In this document: positions 1 through 9,207 of the stretch, piece after piece | Layout of the letters: each line of letters opens with the position of its first letter | Numbering within the stretch: position 1 is the first letter of the stretch | Source of the DNA: Allobosea sp. BH3 | GTDB lineage: Bacteria > Pseudomonadota > Alphaproteobacteria > Rhizobiales > Beijerinckiaceae | Assembly: GCF_025499465.1 (NCBI RefSeq) | Contig: NZ_JAIMCA010000004.1 | Coordinates: forward strand, 310,001-374,000 | Reading direction: 5' to 3' | Length of the DNA: 64,000 nt | The notes under the pieces: generated by a model | The model's database searches: none | What the model saw: the letters and a program-made list of their open reading frames with translations, nothing else | Told to the model about the DNA's origin: nothing | Program-made: the position numbers and the translations under genes

Positions 1-857
1 AGGGCGGCGTTGCGCTCATTCTGGCCGAGTTCGCCCGAGAGTGCGACGGCAGCGAAGCCGCGCTCCAGCAGGATCGCCTCCAGATGGCGCACGGCGTTGC
101 GCGTGTTGCAGAAGACGAGCGCGACCGGAGCATCGTGGAAGCGCAGCAGATTGACGACCGCCAGCTCCGCTTCCTTGGGATAGACGCGCACGGCCTTGTA
201 GGCGATGTCGGCATGGCCGCTGCGCGCCGCTTCCACCTCGATGCGCAGCGCATCGCGCTGGTAGCTTTGCGCGAGCTGGACGATCGCCTTCGGGAAGGTG
301 GCCGAGAACAACAGGCTGCGCCGGCCCTCGGGGGTCGTCTTCAGGATGAATTCGAGATCGTCACGGAAGCCGAGATCAAGCATCTCGTCGGCCTCGTCGA
401 GGACGACCGCCTTCAGCGCCGAGACGTCGAGGCGGCGCCGCTCGATATGGTCGCGCAGGCGGCCTGGCGTGCCGACGACGATGTGCGCTCCCTCGTCGAG
501 CAGCATCGCCTCGCGGCGCGGGTCCATGCCGCCGACGCAGGAGATCACGCGCGCCCCGGTCTGGGCGTAGAGCCAGGCGAGTTCGCGCTGGACCTGCAGG
601 GCAAGCTCGCGCGTCGGCGCGATGATCAGGGCGAGCGGCTCTGCAGCCGGACCCAGCTTCTCGGCGCTGCCCAGCAGGGTCTCGCCGATGGCGAGCCCGT
701 AGGCGATGGTCTTTCCGGAGCCGGTCTGCGACGAGACAAGCAGGTCCCGGCCGCGAGCGCGATCCTCGAGAACGGCGCTCTGCACCGGGGTCGGCTCGGA
801 ATAGTTGCGATCGGCCAGCGCGCGCGCGAGCGGCGGGCTCGTGAGGGAAAAGGACAT
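1..857 (-). CDS. DEAD-box ATP-dependent RNA helicase, N-terminal part (cut by window edge)
   Basis: ATP-dependent RNA-unwinding protein; about 285 residues are visible from an ATG at 857 and the gene runs off the left edge. My translation shows a Q-motif region (EPTPVQ, residues 21-26), Walker A SQTGSGKT (43-50), motif Ia PTRELA (81-86), TPGR (130-133), the DEAD box (154-157) and SAT (185-187), followed by the start of the second RecA-like domain. These motifs in this order define a DEAD-box helicase. Which subfamily it belongs to (RhlE, DbpA or DeaD type) cannot be decided without the C-terminus. It is divergent from the MBL-fold gene at 1079 and is not part of the dcw cluster. Confidence 0.93.
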   Translation of the reverse strand, partial: MSFSLTSPPLARALADRNYSEPTPVQSAVLEDRARGRDLLVSSQTGSGKTIAYGLAIGETLLGSAEKLGPAAEPLALIIAPTRELALQVQRELAWLYAQTGARVISCVGGMDPRREAMLLDEGAHIVVGTPGRLRDHIERRRLDVSALKAVVLDEADEMLDLGFRDDLEFILKTTPEGRRSLLFSATFPKAIVQLAQSYQRDALRIEVEAARSGHADIAYKAVRVYPKEAELAVVNLLRFHDAPVALVFCNTRNAVRHLEAILLERGFAAVALSGELGQNERNAA

Positions 858-1078
858 CTGCAAAGCCTGGAGCTACGGCGCGAAACGTCGCGTCAATTCG
901 GGGACGGCAGAGCGGCGCGGGCGCGCCTGCAAGCCATCGATTGAAGCGGCTCTTAGAGCAAACCGCTCAAAAAGGGAATGGAATATGCACGCGCCCGCTG
1001 CAGGGCCGCTCCCTGCGGTGCGGCGTTGCCGCTGCGGCGTGCCGGCGGCTACGCCTTGATCGGACTGGAGACGACCCG

Positions 1079-1903
1079 ATGAATGCGCAGCCCCTCTCCT
1101 TCGCCGGGTATGAGGTCATCACCCTGCTCGACGGCATTTTCGAAGCGCCCGCGGACATCATCGTGCATGAGCGCGGCGAGGCTGCACGCACCGCTGCCAT
1201 CGCGCGTCTCGGCCAGGAGAAGATCCGCATCGACGTCAACTGTTTCGCGCTGCACGGCGCGGGAGGCATAACGCTCGTCGATGCCGGCACCGGCAAGGCC
1301 TGGGGTCCGGCTCTCGGCCATGCCCGCGCCGCCATGGCAGACGCGGGCATCGCACGCCAGGACGTCGGCCGCATCCTGATCACCCACCTCCACGGCGACC
1401 ATGCGCTCGGCCTCTTCGACGGCGAAGAACCCTGGTTCCCCACGGCCGAGATCATCGTTCCGGAAGCCGATCTGCGCTTCTATGGCGACGAAACGCACCG
1501 CGCTGCCGTGCCGGAGAACAAGCGAGGCGCCTTCGACATCGCGGCGAAGCTGCAGCGGCTCTACGCAGGGCGTGTCCGCAGCGCTGCGCCGGGCCCGGTC
1601 CTGCCGGAGATCGAGCTGATCCCGCTGCCGGGCCACAGCTTCGGCCATAGCGGCTATCTCATCGGCGATGAAGAGCGCGCCCTGCTGCTCTGGGGCGATG
1701 CCCTGCACCTCGCCGACCAGCAGGCGGAAGACCCCGAGACCGGGATTCTCTACGATCTCGACGCCGCGCAGGCCGTGGCCTCGCGCCGCGACATCCTGGC
1801 GCGCGCCGCCGATGCGGGCTGGGTCGTTTCGGGCGGGCACGTCACCGGCTTCAGGAAGGTGCGCCGGCAGGGCTCCGGCTTTGCGCTCGAGCCTGCAGCC
1901 TGA
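1079..1903 (+). CDS. MBL-fold metallo-hydrolase
   Basis: A 274-residue metallo-beta-lactamase-fold protein with no signal peptide, probably a cytoplasmic hydrolase of unknown substrate. The metal-binding motif THLHGDH is at residues 102-108. Later histidine and aspartate ligands fit PGHSFGHSGY and LLWGDALH, and a C-terminal SGGHVTGF segment supplies a further histidine. The reading frame is open further upstream (from 941), but ATG 1079 is preceded by GGAG at a suitable distance and begins the conserved part, so I prefer it. The stop codon at 1901-1903 directly abuts the convergent recN stop at 1904, with no intergenic terminator. Lactonase-like and glyoxalase-II-like activities are both possible. 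Confidence 0.88.
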   Translation: MNAQPLSFAGYEVITLLDGIFEAPADIIVHERGEAARTAAIARLGQEKIRIDVNCFALHGAGGITLVDAGTGKAWGPALGHARAAMADAGIARQDVGRILITHLHGDHALGLFDGEEPWFPTAEIIVPEADLRFYGDETHRAAVPENKRGAFDIAAKLQRLYAGRVRSAAPGPVLPEIELIPLPGHSFGHSGYLIGDEERALLLWGDALHLADQQAEDPETGILYDLDAAQAVASRRDILARAADAGWVVSGGHVTGFRKVRRQGSGFALEPAA

Positions 1904-3586
1904 TCAGCCGCGCAACCCGGCAGCTTCCAGCAGGCGGCCGGCCGCCGCCCTCGCCTCTTCCGTGATCGAGGCGCCGGCGAGCATGCGCGCGATCTCCTCG
2001 CGCCGTGTCTGGTCGGCGAGCGGGGTGACCCGCGTCACCGTCCGCGAGGCCTCGCCCTCGCCGGCCGATTTGGCGATCAGGAAATGCTGCCCGGCCTTGG
2101 CCGCAACTTGCGGCGCATGCGTCACCGAGATCACCTGCACCCGCCCCGCGAGACGTGCCAGCCGCTCGCCAATCGCATCCGCCACCGCGCCGCCCACGCC
2201 GGTGTCGATCTCGTCGAAGACGAGCGTCGGGGCCGAGCCGCGCTCGGCCAGCACCACCTTGAGCGCCAGCATGAAGCGCGAGAGCTCGCCGCCCGAGGCG
2301 ACTTTCATCATCGGGCCCGGCCGCGTGCCGGGGTTGGTCTCGACCCAGAACTCGACGCGGTCGAAGCCCTCCGGCCCCCGCGCCGTCTCGTCGCTCTCGA
2401 TGCGGGTGATGAAGCGCGCGCGCTCCAGCTTCAGCGGCGGCAGCTCGGCCTTCACGGCGGCGTCCAACCGCGCCGCGGCAGCCTTGCGCGCTTCCGACAA
2501 CGCCTGCGCCTGCACGAGATAGGCCGCTTCCGCTTCCTTCAGATCGGCTTCGAGCCGCGCCAGCGAGGATTCGCTCTCGTCGAGCGCCGCGAGGTCGCCT
2601 GCCATGGTGGCGGCAAGCACGCTCAGCCCCTCGACAGGCACGTCGTATTTGCGGCCCGCGGCGCGCAAGCCGAACAGCCTCTCCTCGATGCGCTCCTGCT
2701 CGCGCGGATCGTATTCGGCGGCGCGCATAGCGGCACCGAGCGCCTCGCCCGCTTCCTCCAGCGCGACGATGGCGGTGTTGAGCGCAGCGAGCGAGGGATC
2801 GACCAGGCCTGGCGCCTGCGCAGCCCGGCGCTCAAGCCGCCGCAGCACCGCGGCGAGCGCCGGCACAGGCGAAGACTGGCCACCGACCGCCTCATGGGCA
2901 TCGATCAGGTCCCGCGCCACCTTCTCGGCCTGCATCATCGACTGGCGGGTAGCGGCGAGCGCGTCCTCTTCACCCGGCTGCGGCGCGAGCTTGCCGAGTT
3001 CCTCGACGGCGTGGCGCAGGAAATCGGCTTCCTTGCGCGCCGCCTCAACACGCAGGCGCTGCGACTGCAGGGCCTGCCGCGCCTTCTTCAGCGTCTCGCT
3101 CGCGCTCGCGACGCCTTCCGCCCGCAGCTCCAGCTCCCCGAAGCCGTCGAGGATGGTGCGGTGCTGGGCGGGGTCGGTCAGGGCGCGGTCGTCATGCTGG
3201 CCGTGGATCTCGACGATGGCCGCCCCGACCATGCGCAGGATCTGCACCGAGACCGGCTGGTCGTTGATGAAGGCGCGCGTGCGCCCGTCGGCATATTGCA
3301 CGCGCCGCAGGATGAGGTCGCCGTCGGTGTCGATCTCCTGCGCCTGGGCGAGCCTGCGCGCCGCATGTTCGAGCGGCAGGTCGAAAACAGCGCTGACCTG
3401 TCCCTGCGTCTCGCCATGGCGCACCAGAGATCCGTCGCCGCGCCCGCCCAAAGCCAGCGCGAAGCCGTCGAGCAGGATCGACTTGCCCGCGCCGGTCTCG
3501 CCGGTGAGCACGGAAAGACCCTCCCGGAAACCCAGGTCGAGCCGGTCGATCAGAACGATGTCGCGGATGGAGAGCTGGGCCAGCAT
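1904..3586 (-). CDS. recN: DNA repair protein RecN
   Basis: SMC-like ATPase of 560 residues acting in double-strand-break repair. Walker A GETGAGKS is at residues 29-36. A long middle segment rich in Glu, Arg and Ala has coiled-coil character. The C-terminal head carries the ABC signature SGGELSRFMLALK and Walker B TLVFDEIDTGVGG. Length matches the family (about 550-560). It is the last gene of the minus-strand dcw block, after bamD (gap about 70 bases), the usual order in Rhizobiales, where ligA often follows. Here ligA is not next: the next gene is the convergent MBL protein. Confidence 0.97.
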   Translation of the reverse strand: MLAQLSIRDIVLIDRLDLGFREGLSVLTGETGAGKSILLDGFALALGGRGDGSLVRHGETQGQVSAVFDLPLEHAARRLAQAQEIDTDGDLILRRVQYADGRTRAFINDQPVSVQILRMVGAAIVEIHGQHDDRALTDPAQHRTILDGFGELELRAEGVASASETLKKARQALQSQRLRVEAARKEADFLRHAVEELGKLAPQPGEEDALAATRQSMMQAEKVARDLIDAHEAVGGQSSPVPALAAVLRRLERRAAQAPGLVDPSLAALNTAIVALEEAGEALGAAMRAAEYDPREQERIEERLFGLRAAGRKYDVPVEGLSVLAATMAGDLAALDESESSLARLEADLKEAEAAYLVQAQALSEARKAAAARLDAAVKAELPPLKLERARFITRIESDETARGPEGFDRVEFWVETNPGTRPGPMMKVASGGELSRFMLALKVVLAERGSAPTLVFDEIDTGVGGAVADAIGERLARLAGRVQVISVTHAPQVAAKAGQHFLIAKSAGEGEASRTVTRVTPLADQTRREEIARMLAGASITEEARAAAGRLLEAAGLRG

Positions 3587-3654
3587 GGCTCAGCTCGGTT
3601 CCGGAAGCCGGCAGGGTCGATCGGGGCTCGTCATGAGTCCGGACCCTTGCGCCG

Positions 3655-4578
3655 TCAGAGGCTGCCGAGCCCGATGATACCGCCGACCGTGCGCGAGAAG
3701 CCGTTGAAGGCGCGGCTGATATAGGAGCCACGATCCTCACGCGGCTCCAGGCCGCCGCTCTGCAGCAGCTTGTAGGCGTCCTTGTACCAGGGGCTGTCCG
3801 GGAAGTTGTGCCCGAGAACCGCGGCGGCGGTCTGCGCTTCATTGGTGACGCCCAGCGCCATATAGGCCTCGGACAGACGCATCAGCGCCTCCTCGACATG
3901 GCGGGTGGTCTGGTACTTGATGATGACCTCGCGGAAGCGGTTCACCGCCGCCGTGTAGTTGCGCTTCTCGAGATAGAAGCGCCCGACATTCATCTCCTTG
4001 CCCGCGAGCTGGTCGCGCGCCACCAGGAGCTTCTCCTTGGCGTCCAGCGCGTATTCCGACTTCGGATAGCGTGCGAGGAGCTCCTCGAAGGCCTGGATCG
4101 CCTGGCCGGTCTTCTCCTGATCGCGGGTCGTGTCCGGGATCTGGTTGAAGTAAGACATCGCCATGATGTACTGCGCGTAGGCCGCGTCCGGGCTCGCCGG
4201 GTTCTGCGCGATGAAGCGCTTCGAGGCGGTGATCGCCTCCTCCCACTTGCTCGCCTGGAAATTCGTGTAGGCCGTCATCAGCACGCCCTTGCGGGCATAG
4301 GGCGAGAACGGCGCCGTCTTGTCGATCTGGTCGAAGCGCTTGCTGGCACCCTCGCTGTCGCCGTTCTGCAGGCGCGCGAGACCTTCGTTGTAGAGCTTGT
4401 CGGCCGGCTCCACCGGGGTGAGGTCCGGCTTGTAGACCTCAGGCCGGTCGAAGGGGTTCAGCGAGGATAGCGTATCGCAGCCGCCGAGCAGCATGGCGGC
4501 ACCCAGCGCCAGGGCGATGCCCTTGCGCGGCGATGTCCCGCGATGGATTGCCGGAAGGCTTTGCCGCGTCACGCTCAC
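3655..4578 (-). CDS. bamD: Outer membrane assembly lipoprotein BamD (ComL)
   Basis: Lipoprotein of the BAM complex, which inserts beta-barrel proteins into the outer membrane. A signal peptide ends in a lipobox LLGGC, with the lipidated Cys at residue 34 when translation starts at GTG 4578. TPR-like helices follow (ADKLYNEGLARLQNGD and repeated units up to about residue 260). The frame stays open to an ATG at 4656 that has a good GAGG Shine-Dalgarno, but that start would put 59 residues before the lipid Cys, unusually long; GTG 4578 also has AGAGG upstream. The start is therefore uncertain, the identity is not. It lies between lpxC and recN, its usual place in alphaproteobacteria. Confidence 0.95.
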   Translation of the reverse strand: MSVTRQSLPAIHRGTSPRKGIALALGAAMLLGGCDTLSSLNPFDRPEVYKPDLTPVEPADKLYNEGLARLQNGDSEGASKRFDQIDKTAPFSPYARKGVLMTAYTNFQASKWEEAITASKRFIAQNPASPDAAYAQYIMAMSYFNQIPDTTRDQEKTGQAIQAFEELLARYPKSEYALDAKEKLLVARDQLAGKEMNVGRFYLEKRNYTAAVNRFREVIIKYQTTRHVEEALMRLSEAYMALGVTNEAQTAAAVLGHNFPDSPWYKDAYKLLQSGGLEPREDRGSYISRAFNGFSRTVGGIIGLGSL

Positions 4579-4814
4579 GTCGTCCGTCCTCTTGTCGCTC
4601 GTCCCAGGAAGCGGATCCGCAAATCCGTCTCTCATGCTCTGGCTCACGGGAAGCATGCCTTACCTCAGACGCCTTGCCCGCGCCACTGCCGAAAGCCGGT
4701 CGTGGTCCGATTCAACCTCTCTGCGGCATGTCGGACAAAAAACCGGCGAAGGAAAGGCGAAAAAACATCCGGCCGGAACCTGTCCAGCCGGATCATGGCC
4801 TGACGCGACGATTC

Positions 4815-5756
4815 TCAGTGCAGATCGGGCGCGTAGGCGGCCGGCGCCATCTGCACGGCCCGCGACGTGGCCGCGAAAACCGGCTGGGATTCGACGATCG
4901 CGAAATTCGCGCGGTCGGCGAAGAGCGCCTCCAGGATACGGACATTCATCCGGTGGCCGCCGCAATAGGAGCGGAACTCGCCGATGATCGGATAGCCGGC
5001 AAGCGCCAGATCGCCGATGGCATCGAGCACCTTATGGCGCACGAACTCGTCGCCGTAGCGCAGGCCCTCGGGGTTGATGACCTTGTCCTCGCCGATCGCG
5101 ACGGTGTTGTCGAGCGACGCGCCGAGCGCGAAGCCGGCCTTCCAGAGCTGCTCGACATCGCGCATGAAGCCGAAGGTGCGGGCCTTGGAAATCTCGCTGG
5201 CATAGGCCTTGGCCTCAAGATCGAAGACCTTGCGCTGGCGGCCGATCACGGCGGTGTCGAAGTCGATCTCGACATCGAGGCGGAAGCCCTTCTCCGCAGG
5301 CATCAGCTCGGCGAAGGCGCGGCCCTGCTCGATGCGGACCGGCTGGAGGACCTTGAGATAGCGGCGCTGCGCGGCGAGCGTCACGAGACCGACCGCCTCG
5401 ATGGCGGTCACGAACTCGGTCGCGCTGCCGTCCATGATCGGCATCTCCGGCCCGTCGATCTCGACGAGCACGTTGTCGAGGCCGAGGCCAGAGCAGGCCG
5501 ACATCAGGTGCTCGATGGTCGAAACGGACGCGGAGCTGCGATCGCCGATCACGGTGCAGAGCTCGGTGGCGCTGACCTTGGTGTGCTTGGCGTGAATGAG
5601 CTGGGGAGGCATGCCCTCGATGCCGGTGCGCAGGAACACGACGCCGGAATTCGCGCTGGAGGGCTTGAGGCAGATACCCGCCGGGGCTCCGGAGTGGACA
5701 CCGATCCCGGTCAGGGTCACGGCCGTCCGCAGGGTCGTCTGCCGATCGAAACTCAT
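4815..5756 (-). CDS. lpxC: UDP-3-O-acyl-N-acetylglucosamine deacetylase LpxC
   Basis: Zinc-dependent deacetylase, the committed step of lipid A synthesis, in the cytoplasm. At 313 residues it matches the family length. Zinc ligands are visible as H83 (in STIEHLMSA), H241 and D245 (in HKVLDAIGD); the catalytic-base histidine is H268 (in CGGHRMN). It sits between ftsZ and bamD, the standard order. A strong hairpin with a T-run after ftsZ (5991-6022) and a candidate promoter at 5877-5904 suggest lpxC starts its own transcription unit instead of depending on ftsZ read-through. Confidence 0.97.
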   Translation of the reverse strand: MSFDRQTTLRTAVTLTGIGVHSGAPAGICLKPSSANSGVVFLRTGIEGMPPQLIHAKHTKVSATELCTVIGDRSSASVSTIEHLMSACSGLGLDNVLVEIDGPEMPIMDGSATEFVTAIEAVGLVTLAAQRRYLKVLQPVRIEQGRAFAELMPAEKGFRLDVEIDFDTAVIGRQRKVFDLEAKAYASEISKARTFGFMRDVEQLWKAGFALGASLDNTVAIGEDKVINPEGLRYGDEFVRHKVLDAIGDLALAGYPIIGEFRSYCGGHRMNVRILEALFADRANFAIVESQPVFAATSRAVQMAPAAYAPDLH

Positions 5757-5876
5757 GAGCTATCCAATCCTGATCGAAGGCTGTGTCCGGCCTGCTGAAG
5801 CAGCGGCTACCGACCCGCGATGTCGTCCAAGGCTGTGCAGAGCAGCCTGGTCGAGGCTATCCGCTTGACGGGATGG

Positions 5877-5904
5877 AACATAGGCCCTTGAGGCATTCAC
5901 TCAA
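5877..5904 (-). promoter_or_regulatory. Candidate sigma70-type promoter of lpxC
   Basis: On the minus strand TTGAGT (5904-5899) is followed after 16 bases by TATGTT (5882-5877), close to -35/-10 elements. It lies about 120 bases upstream of the lpxC ATG and downstream of the ftsZ terminator, where a promoter is expected. This is seen by eye only. Confidence 0.4.
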
Positions 5905-5990
5905 AATCACTCTTTCTTTCGCTGTGTAACAACCGAAAGCCGAGTGGTCAGACCTTATAACGCCCTGAGATATAACGATTTCTTAAGACG

Positions 5991-6022
5991 AAAAATCCCG
6001 CCGCGAGAGGTCGCGGCGGGAT
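5991..6022 (-). terminator. Rho-independent terminator after ftsZ
   Basis: An 11-bp perfect stem (5995-6005 with 6012-6022, GC-rich, 6-base loop) is followed on the minus strand by TTTTT. It sits about 30 bases after the ftsZ stop codon and separates the ftsZ transcript from lpxC. Confidence 0.85.
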
Positions 6023-6053
6023 CTGTCATTGAGCCGTCATTAACCAGCCGTGT

Positions 6054-7754
6054 TCAGTTCGCCTGGCGGCGCAGGAACGCGGGAATCTCGAGGTGGTCTT
6101 CCTCGCTGGGCCGATTCGGGGCTGCACGGCCATGCGGATCGAGCTGGCCCTGCGCCGGGCGCGACGCCGGCTGCGGAGCCGGGCGGCGCATATATTCAGC
6201 ATGGGCCGCGCTCGGCCCTGCCCCGGCCGGAATCGCCGGAGGCTGGGGCGCCTGGCGGACCGGGGCGGGAGCCTGATGATGCTCCTCATGCTCATCCTCC
6301 TTGCGGCCGAAGCCGACGGAGGCGAGGCGCTGCATCAGCGACATGCGCTTCTGCTCGACGGCGCTCGGCGGCTGCGGGGCCGGCTGGACGCCGCGCTGGG
6401 CGGCGAGCTGGGCCTGTCCCGGGGCCGGCAGGTCCTCGACGCGGGGCATGCGGGTTGGGCGCATGGCGCGCTCGGCCATCGGCGGGATGAAGCTGTCGGC
6501 GATGTCGAGGTGCGGCTCCGGCGCGGCCATCGGCTCGTGCGCAGGCGCGGCTGCCATCACCGGGCGCATCGGCTGAACTGGCTCGATGCGGATGTCCTGA
6601 ATGGCCGGCATCGGCTCGGGCTGCGGCGCATGGCGCGCGGTCTCGACGATCGGCATCGGCTGCGGGGCCGGAGCGGCCGGGCGCGGCGCGGCGGCGGCCG
6701 TATTGCGCAGGCGCGCCTCCTGCTTCAGGCGTTCAGCGACCTGGGCGATGCGGGCCTCGGTCTCGTCGACCTCGACCTCCCTGGAGATCGGCTTGTCGAT
6801 GCCGGTGGCGACCACGGAGACGCGCACCGTGCCCTCGAGCGATTCGTCGAAGGTGGCGCCGACGATGATGTTGGCTTCGGAATCGACCTCCTCGCGGATG
6901 CGGGTGGCGGCCTCGTCGACCTCATAGAGCTTCATGTCGCGCCCGCCGGTGATCGAGATCAGCAGGCCGCGCGCGCCCTTCATCGAGACGTCGTCGAGCA
7001 GCGGGTTGTTGATCGCGGCCTGGGCCGCGGTCAGAGCGCGCTTCTCGCCCTGCGCCTCGCCGGTGCCCATCATCGCCTTGCCCATGCCGCGCATCACGGC
7101 GCGCACGTCGGCAAAGTCGAGGTTGATGAGGCCGGGGCGGACCATCAGGTCGGTGATGCAGGCGACGCCGGAATAGAGCACCTGGTCGGCCATGCCGAAG
7201 GCGTCGGCGAAGCCGGTCGTCTCGTTGGCCACGCGGAACAGGTTCTGGTTCGGGATGACGATCAGGGTGTCGACCGCCTCGTTGAGCTCGCCGATGCCGG
7301 CCTCGGCCATCCGCATGCGGCGCTGGCCCTCGAACTGGAAGGGCTTGGTGACGACGCCGACGGTCAGGATGCCCATGTCGCGGGCGACGCGGGCGATGGC
7401 CGGGGCCGCGCCGGTGCCGGTGCCGCCGCCCATGCCGGCGGTGATGAACACCATATGCGCGCCCGCCAGATGGTCACGAATCTCGTCGATGACCTCTTCG
7501 GCCGCCGCGCGGCCGACTTCCGGCTGCGAACCGGCGCCGAGACCCTCGGTAACCTGAAGGCCCATCTGGATGATGCGCGGGGCGCGCGACAGCGCCAGAG
7601 CCTGGGCATCGGTATTGGCGCAGACGAAGTCGACCCCGTCGAGGCCCGCCTCGATCATGTTGTTGACCGCATTGCCGCCGGCGCCGCCGACGCCGAAGAC
7701 CGTGATCCGGGGCTTCAGTTCCCGAATATCCGGGGCTTGCAGATTCATCGCCAT
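6054..7754 (-). CDS. ftsZ: Cell division GTPase FtsZ
   Basis: Tubulin-like GTPase that forms the cytokinetic ring. The N-terminal region has [14 protein letters not shown] (nucleotide binding) and the tubulin signature [10 protein letters not shown] at about residues 109-118. The core ends near residue 320 and is followed by a long Pro/Ala-rich linker of roughly 230 residues and the conserved C-terminal peptide [12 protein letters not shown] that docks to FtsA. At 566 residues it is long, as typical of Rhizobiales FtsZ, because of the linker. The start ATG 7754 has AGAGG upstream. It lies downstream of ftsA with a 121-base gap. Confidence 0.98.
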   Translation of the reverse strand: MAMNLQAPDIRELKPRITVFGVGGAGGNAVNNMIEAGLDGVDFVCANTDAQALALSRAPRIIQMGLQVTEGLGAGSQPEVGRAAAEEVIDEIRDHLAGAHMVFITAGMGGGTGTGAAPAIARVARDMGILTVGVVTKPFQFEGQRRMRMAEAGIGELNEAVDTLIVIPNQNLFRVANETTGFADAFGMADQVLYSGVACITDLMVRPGLINLDFADVRAVMRGMGKAMMGTGEAQGEKRALTAAQAAINNPLLDDVSMKGARGLLISITGGRDMKLYEVDEAATRIREEVDSEANIIVGATFDESLEGTVRVSVVATGIDKPISREVEVDETEARIAQVAERLKQEARLRNTAAAAPRPAAPAPQPMPIVETARHAPQPEPMPAIQDIRIEPVQPMRPVMAAAPAHEPMAAPEPHLDIADSFIPPMAERAMRPTRMPRVEDLPAPGQAQLAAQRGVQPAPQPPSAVEQKRMSLMQRLASVGFGRKEDEHEEHHQAPAPVRQAPQPPAIPAGAGPSAAHAEYMRRPAPQPASRPAQGQLDPHGRAAPNRPSEEDHLEIPAFLRRQAN

Positions 7755-7855
7755 GATTGCCTCTTTTGATTCCTTTGTCCGGCGCCTGGCGGGAGCCGTC
7801 CCGATTGCTACGTTCGACGCCGTGGCCCCTTGGGGGCCCTACTCACTCAAAGTTG

Positions 7856-7877
7856 GAGCATGATTCTCGTCATGCTC
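7856..7877. repeat. Small palindrome at the ftsA 3' end
   Basis: GAGCATGA and TCATGCTC form a perfect 8-bp inverted repeat around a 6-base spacer, overlapping the last bases of ftsA. It could form a hairpin in the ftsA-ftsZ message; there is no T-run, so it is not a convincing terminator. Confidence 0.6.
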
Positions 7878-9207
7878 AGAAACTGTCCTTCAGCCACCGC
7901 CCGACACGCGAGAAATAGCCGTCCGTGCCCGTCGCGAAGTAGCTCGCTCCGGCGGCACGCGGTTCGAAATGCTCGATATGGGCGACCTGCGGATAGACCA
8001 GCAGGCCGACCGCGGTGGCGAAGGCCGGACCCTTTCCCGCTTCAGGCAGGCCCTTGATCCCGAGCGGACGGCCGGTGCGGACCTGGCCGCCGAGAATGCG
8101 CCGCGCGACTTCCGGCAGCCCGGTGAGCTGGCAGGCGCCGCCTGTCAGCACGACGCGCCGCCCGGCCTGGGCGGAGAATCCGGCCTGGTTGAGCCGGTCG
8201 CGCACCAGTTCGAGGATTTCCTCGACGCGCGGCTTGATGATCCGCACGAGCTGCGACTTCGGCAGGTGATTGGGCGCGTCGCGCTCGTCGTCGTCGACCT
8301 GCGGCACTGCAATCATGTCGCGCTCGTCGGAAGCGCTGGAGATGCAGGAGCCGTGCAGCGTCTTCAGCCGCTCGGCCGCCGAGACGCGGGTGGAAAGACC
8401 ACGCGCCACGTCCATGGTGATGTGGTTGCCGCCGACCGCGATGCCGTCGGCATGGACGAGATGCCCGCCGGAGAAGACACCGAGGCTGGTGGTGCCGCCG
8501 CCGAGATCGACCACGACAACCCCCATCTCGGCCTCGTCGTCGACCAGCACGGAAAGGCCGGAGGCATAGGGACTCGCCACCACAGCCTCGACCTCGAGAT
8601 GGCAGCGCTCGACCGCGAGCATGACGTTGCGCGCCGCCGCCGCTTCGCTGGCGACGACATGCATGTCGACCGAGAGCTTGCCGCCGATCAGCCCGCGCGG
8701 ATCGAGCACGCCCGGCACGCCGTCGAGCGCATAGCCGGTCGGCAGCGCATGGAGCACAGCCTTGCCGGGGCGGATCGCATGGGTCGCGGCGGTGGCGAGC
8801 ACGCGCCGGATGTCGCCGTCGCCGACCGAGCCGGAGCGCAGGTCGACGCCCGCGGCATAGTGCTGCGAGCCGATGCGCCCGCCGGTCAGGTTCACGATGA
8901 CCGACTGCACCTCGACCTTGGCCATGCGCTCGGCCGCATCGACCGCAGCGCGGATGGCGCGCTCGGCGCTTTCCAGATCGATGATCGCCCCGCCCTTCAG
9001 GCCAAGCGAACGCTGATGACCGATGCCGATGATGCGGCAGACATGGGTGCGCCCGCGCAGCCGCTCATTGGTCTCGGCCGGCGAAAGCTCCGCGATCAGG
9101 CACACGACTTTGCTCGTGCCGATGTCGAGAATCGAAAGCGTCGCGCTCTTGCGCGACGAGAGGGGGCGCATGCGCGGCGTCAGGCCCTGGGAGGTCAGGT
9201 GGTTCAC
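7876..9207 (-). CDS. ftsA: Cell division protein FtsA
   Basis: Actin-like ATPase that ties FtsZ filaments to the inner membrane. Actin-family phosphate loops are visible in the N-terminus (ILDIGTSKVVCLIAE) and the middle (VVVDLGGGTTSLGVF). The C-terminus ends in YFSRVGRWLKDSF, fitting an amphipathic membrane-targeting helix. It is 443 residues, normal length. It starts at GTG 9207, and its GTGA overlaps the ftsQ stop by 4 bases, implying translational coupling. Confidence 0.97.
   Translation of the reverse strand: MNHLTSQGLTPRMRPLSSRKSATLSILDIGTSKVVCLIAELSPAETNERLRGRTHVCRIIGIGHQRSLGLKGGAIIDLESAERAIRAAVDAAERMAKVEVQSVIVNLTGGRIGSQHYAAGVDLRSGSVGDGDIRRVLATAATHAIRPGKAVLHALPTGYALDGVPGVLDPRGLIGGKLSVDMHVVASEAAAARNVMLAVERCHLEVEAVVASPYASGLSVLVDDEAEMGVVVVDLGGGTTSLGVFSGGHLVHADGIAVGGNHITMDVARGLSTRVSAAERLKTLHGSCISSASDERDMIAVPQVDDDERDAPNHLPKSQLVRIIKPRVEEILELVRDRLNQAGFSAQAGRRVVLTGGACQLTGLPEVARRILGGQVRTGRPLGIKGLPEAGKGPAFATAVGLLVYPQVAHIEHFEPRAAGASYFATGTDGYFSRVGRWLKDSF

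Noticed and set aside
6093..7769. A 558-codon plus-strand frame opposite ftsZ
   Set aside because: Antisense shadow of ftsZ; composition (His, Arg, Asp-rich) is typical of such shadows and no domain is recognisable.
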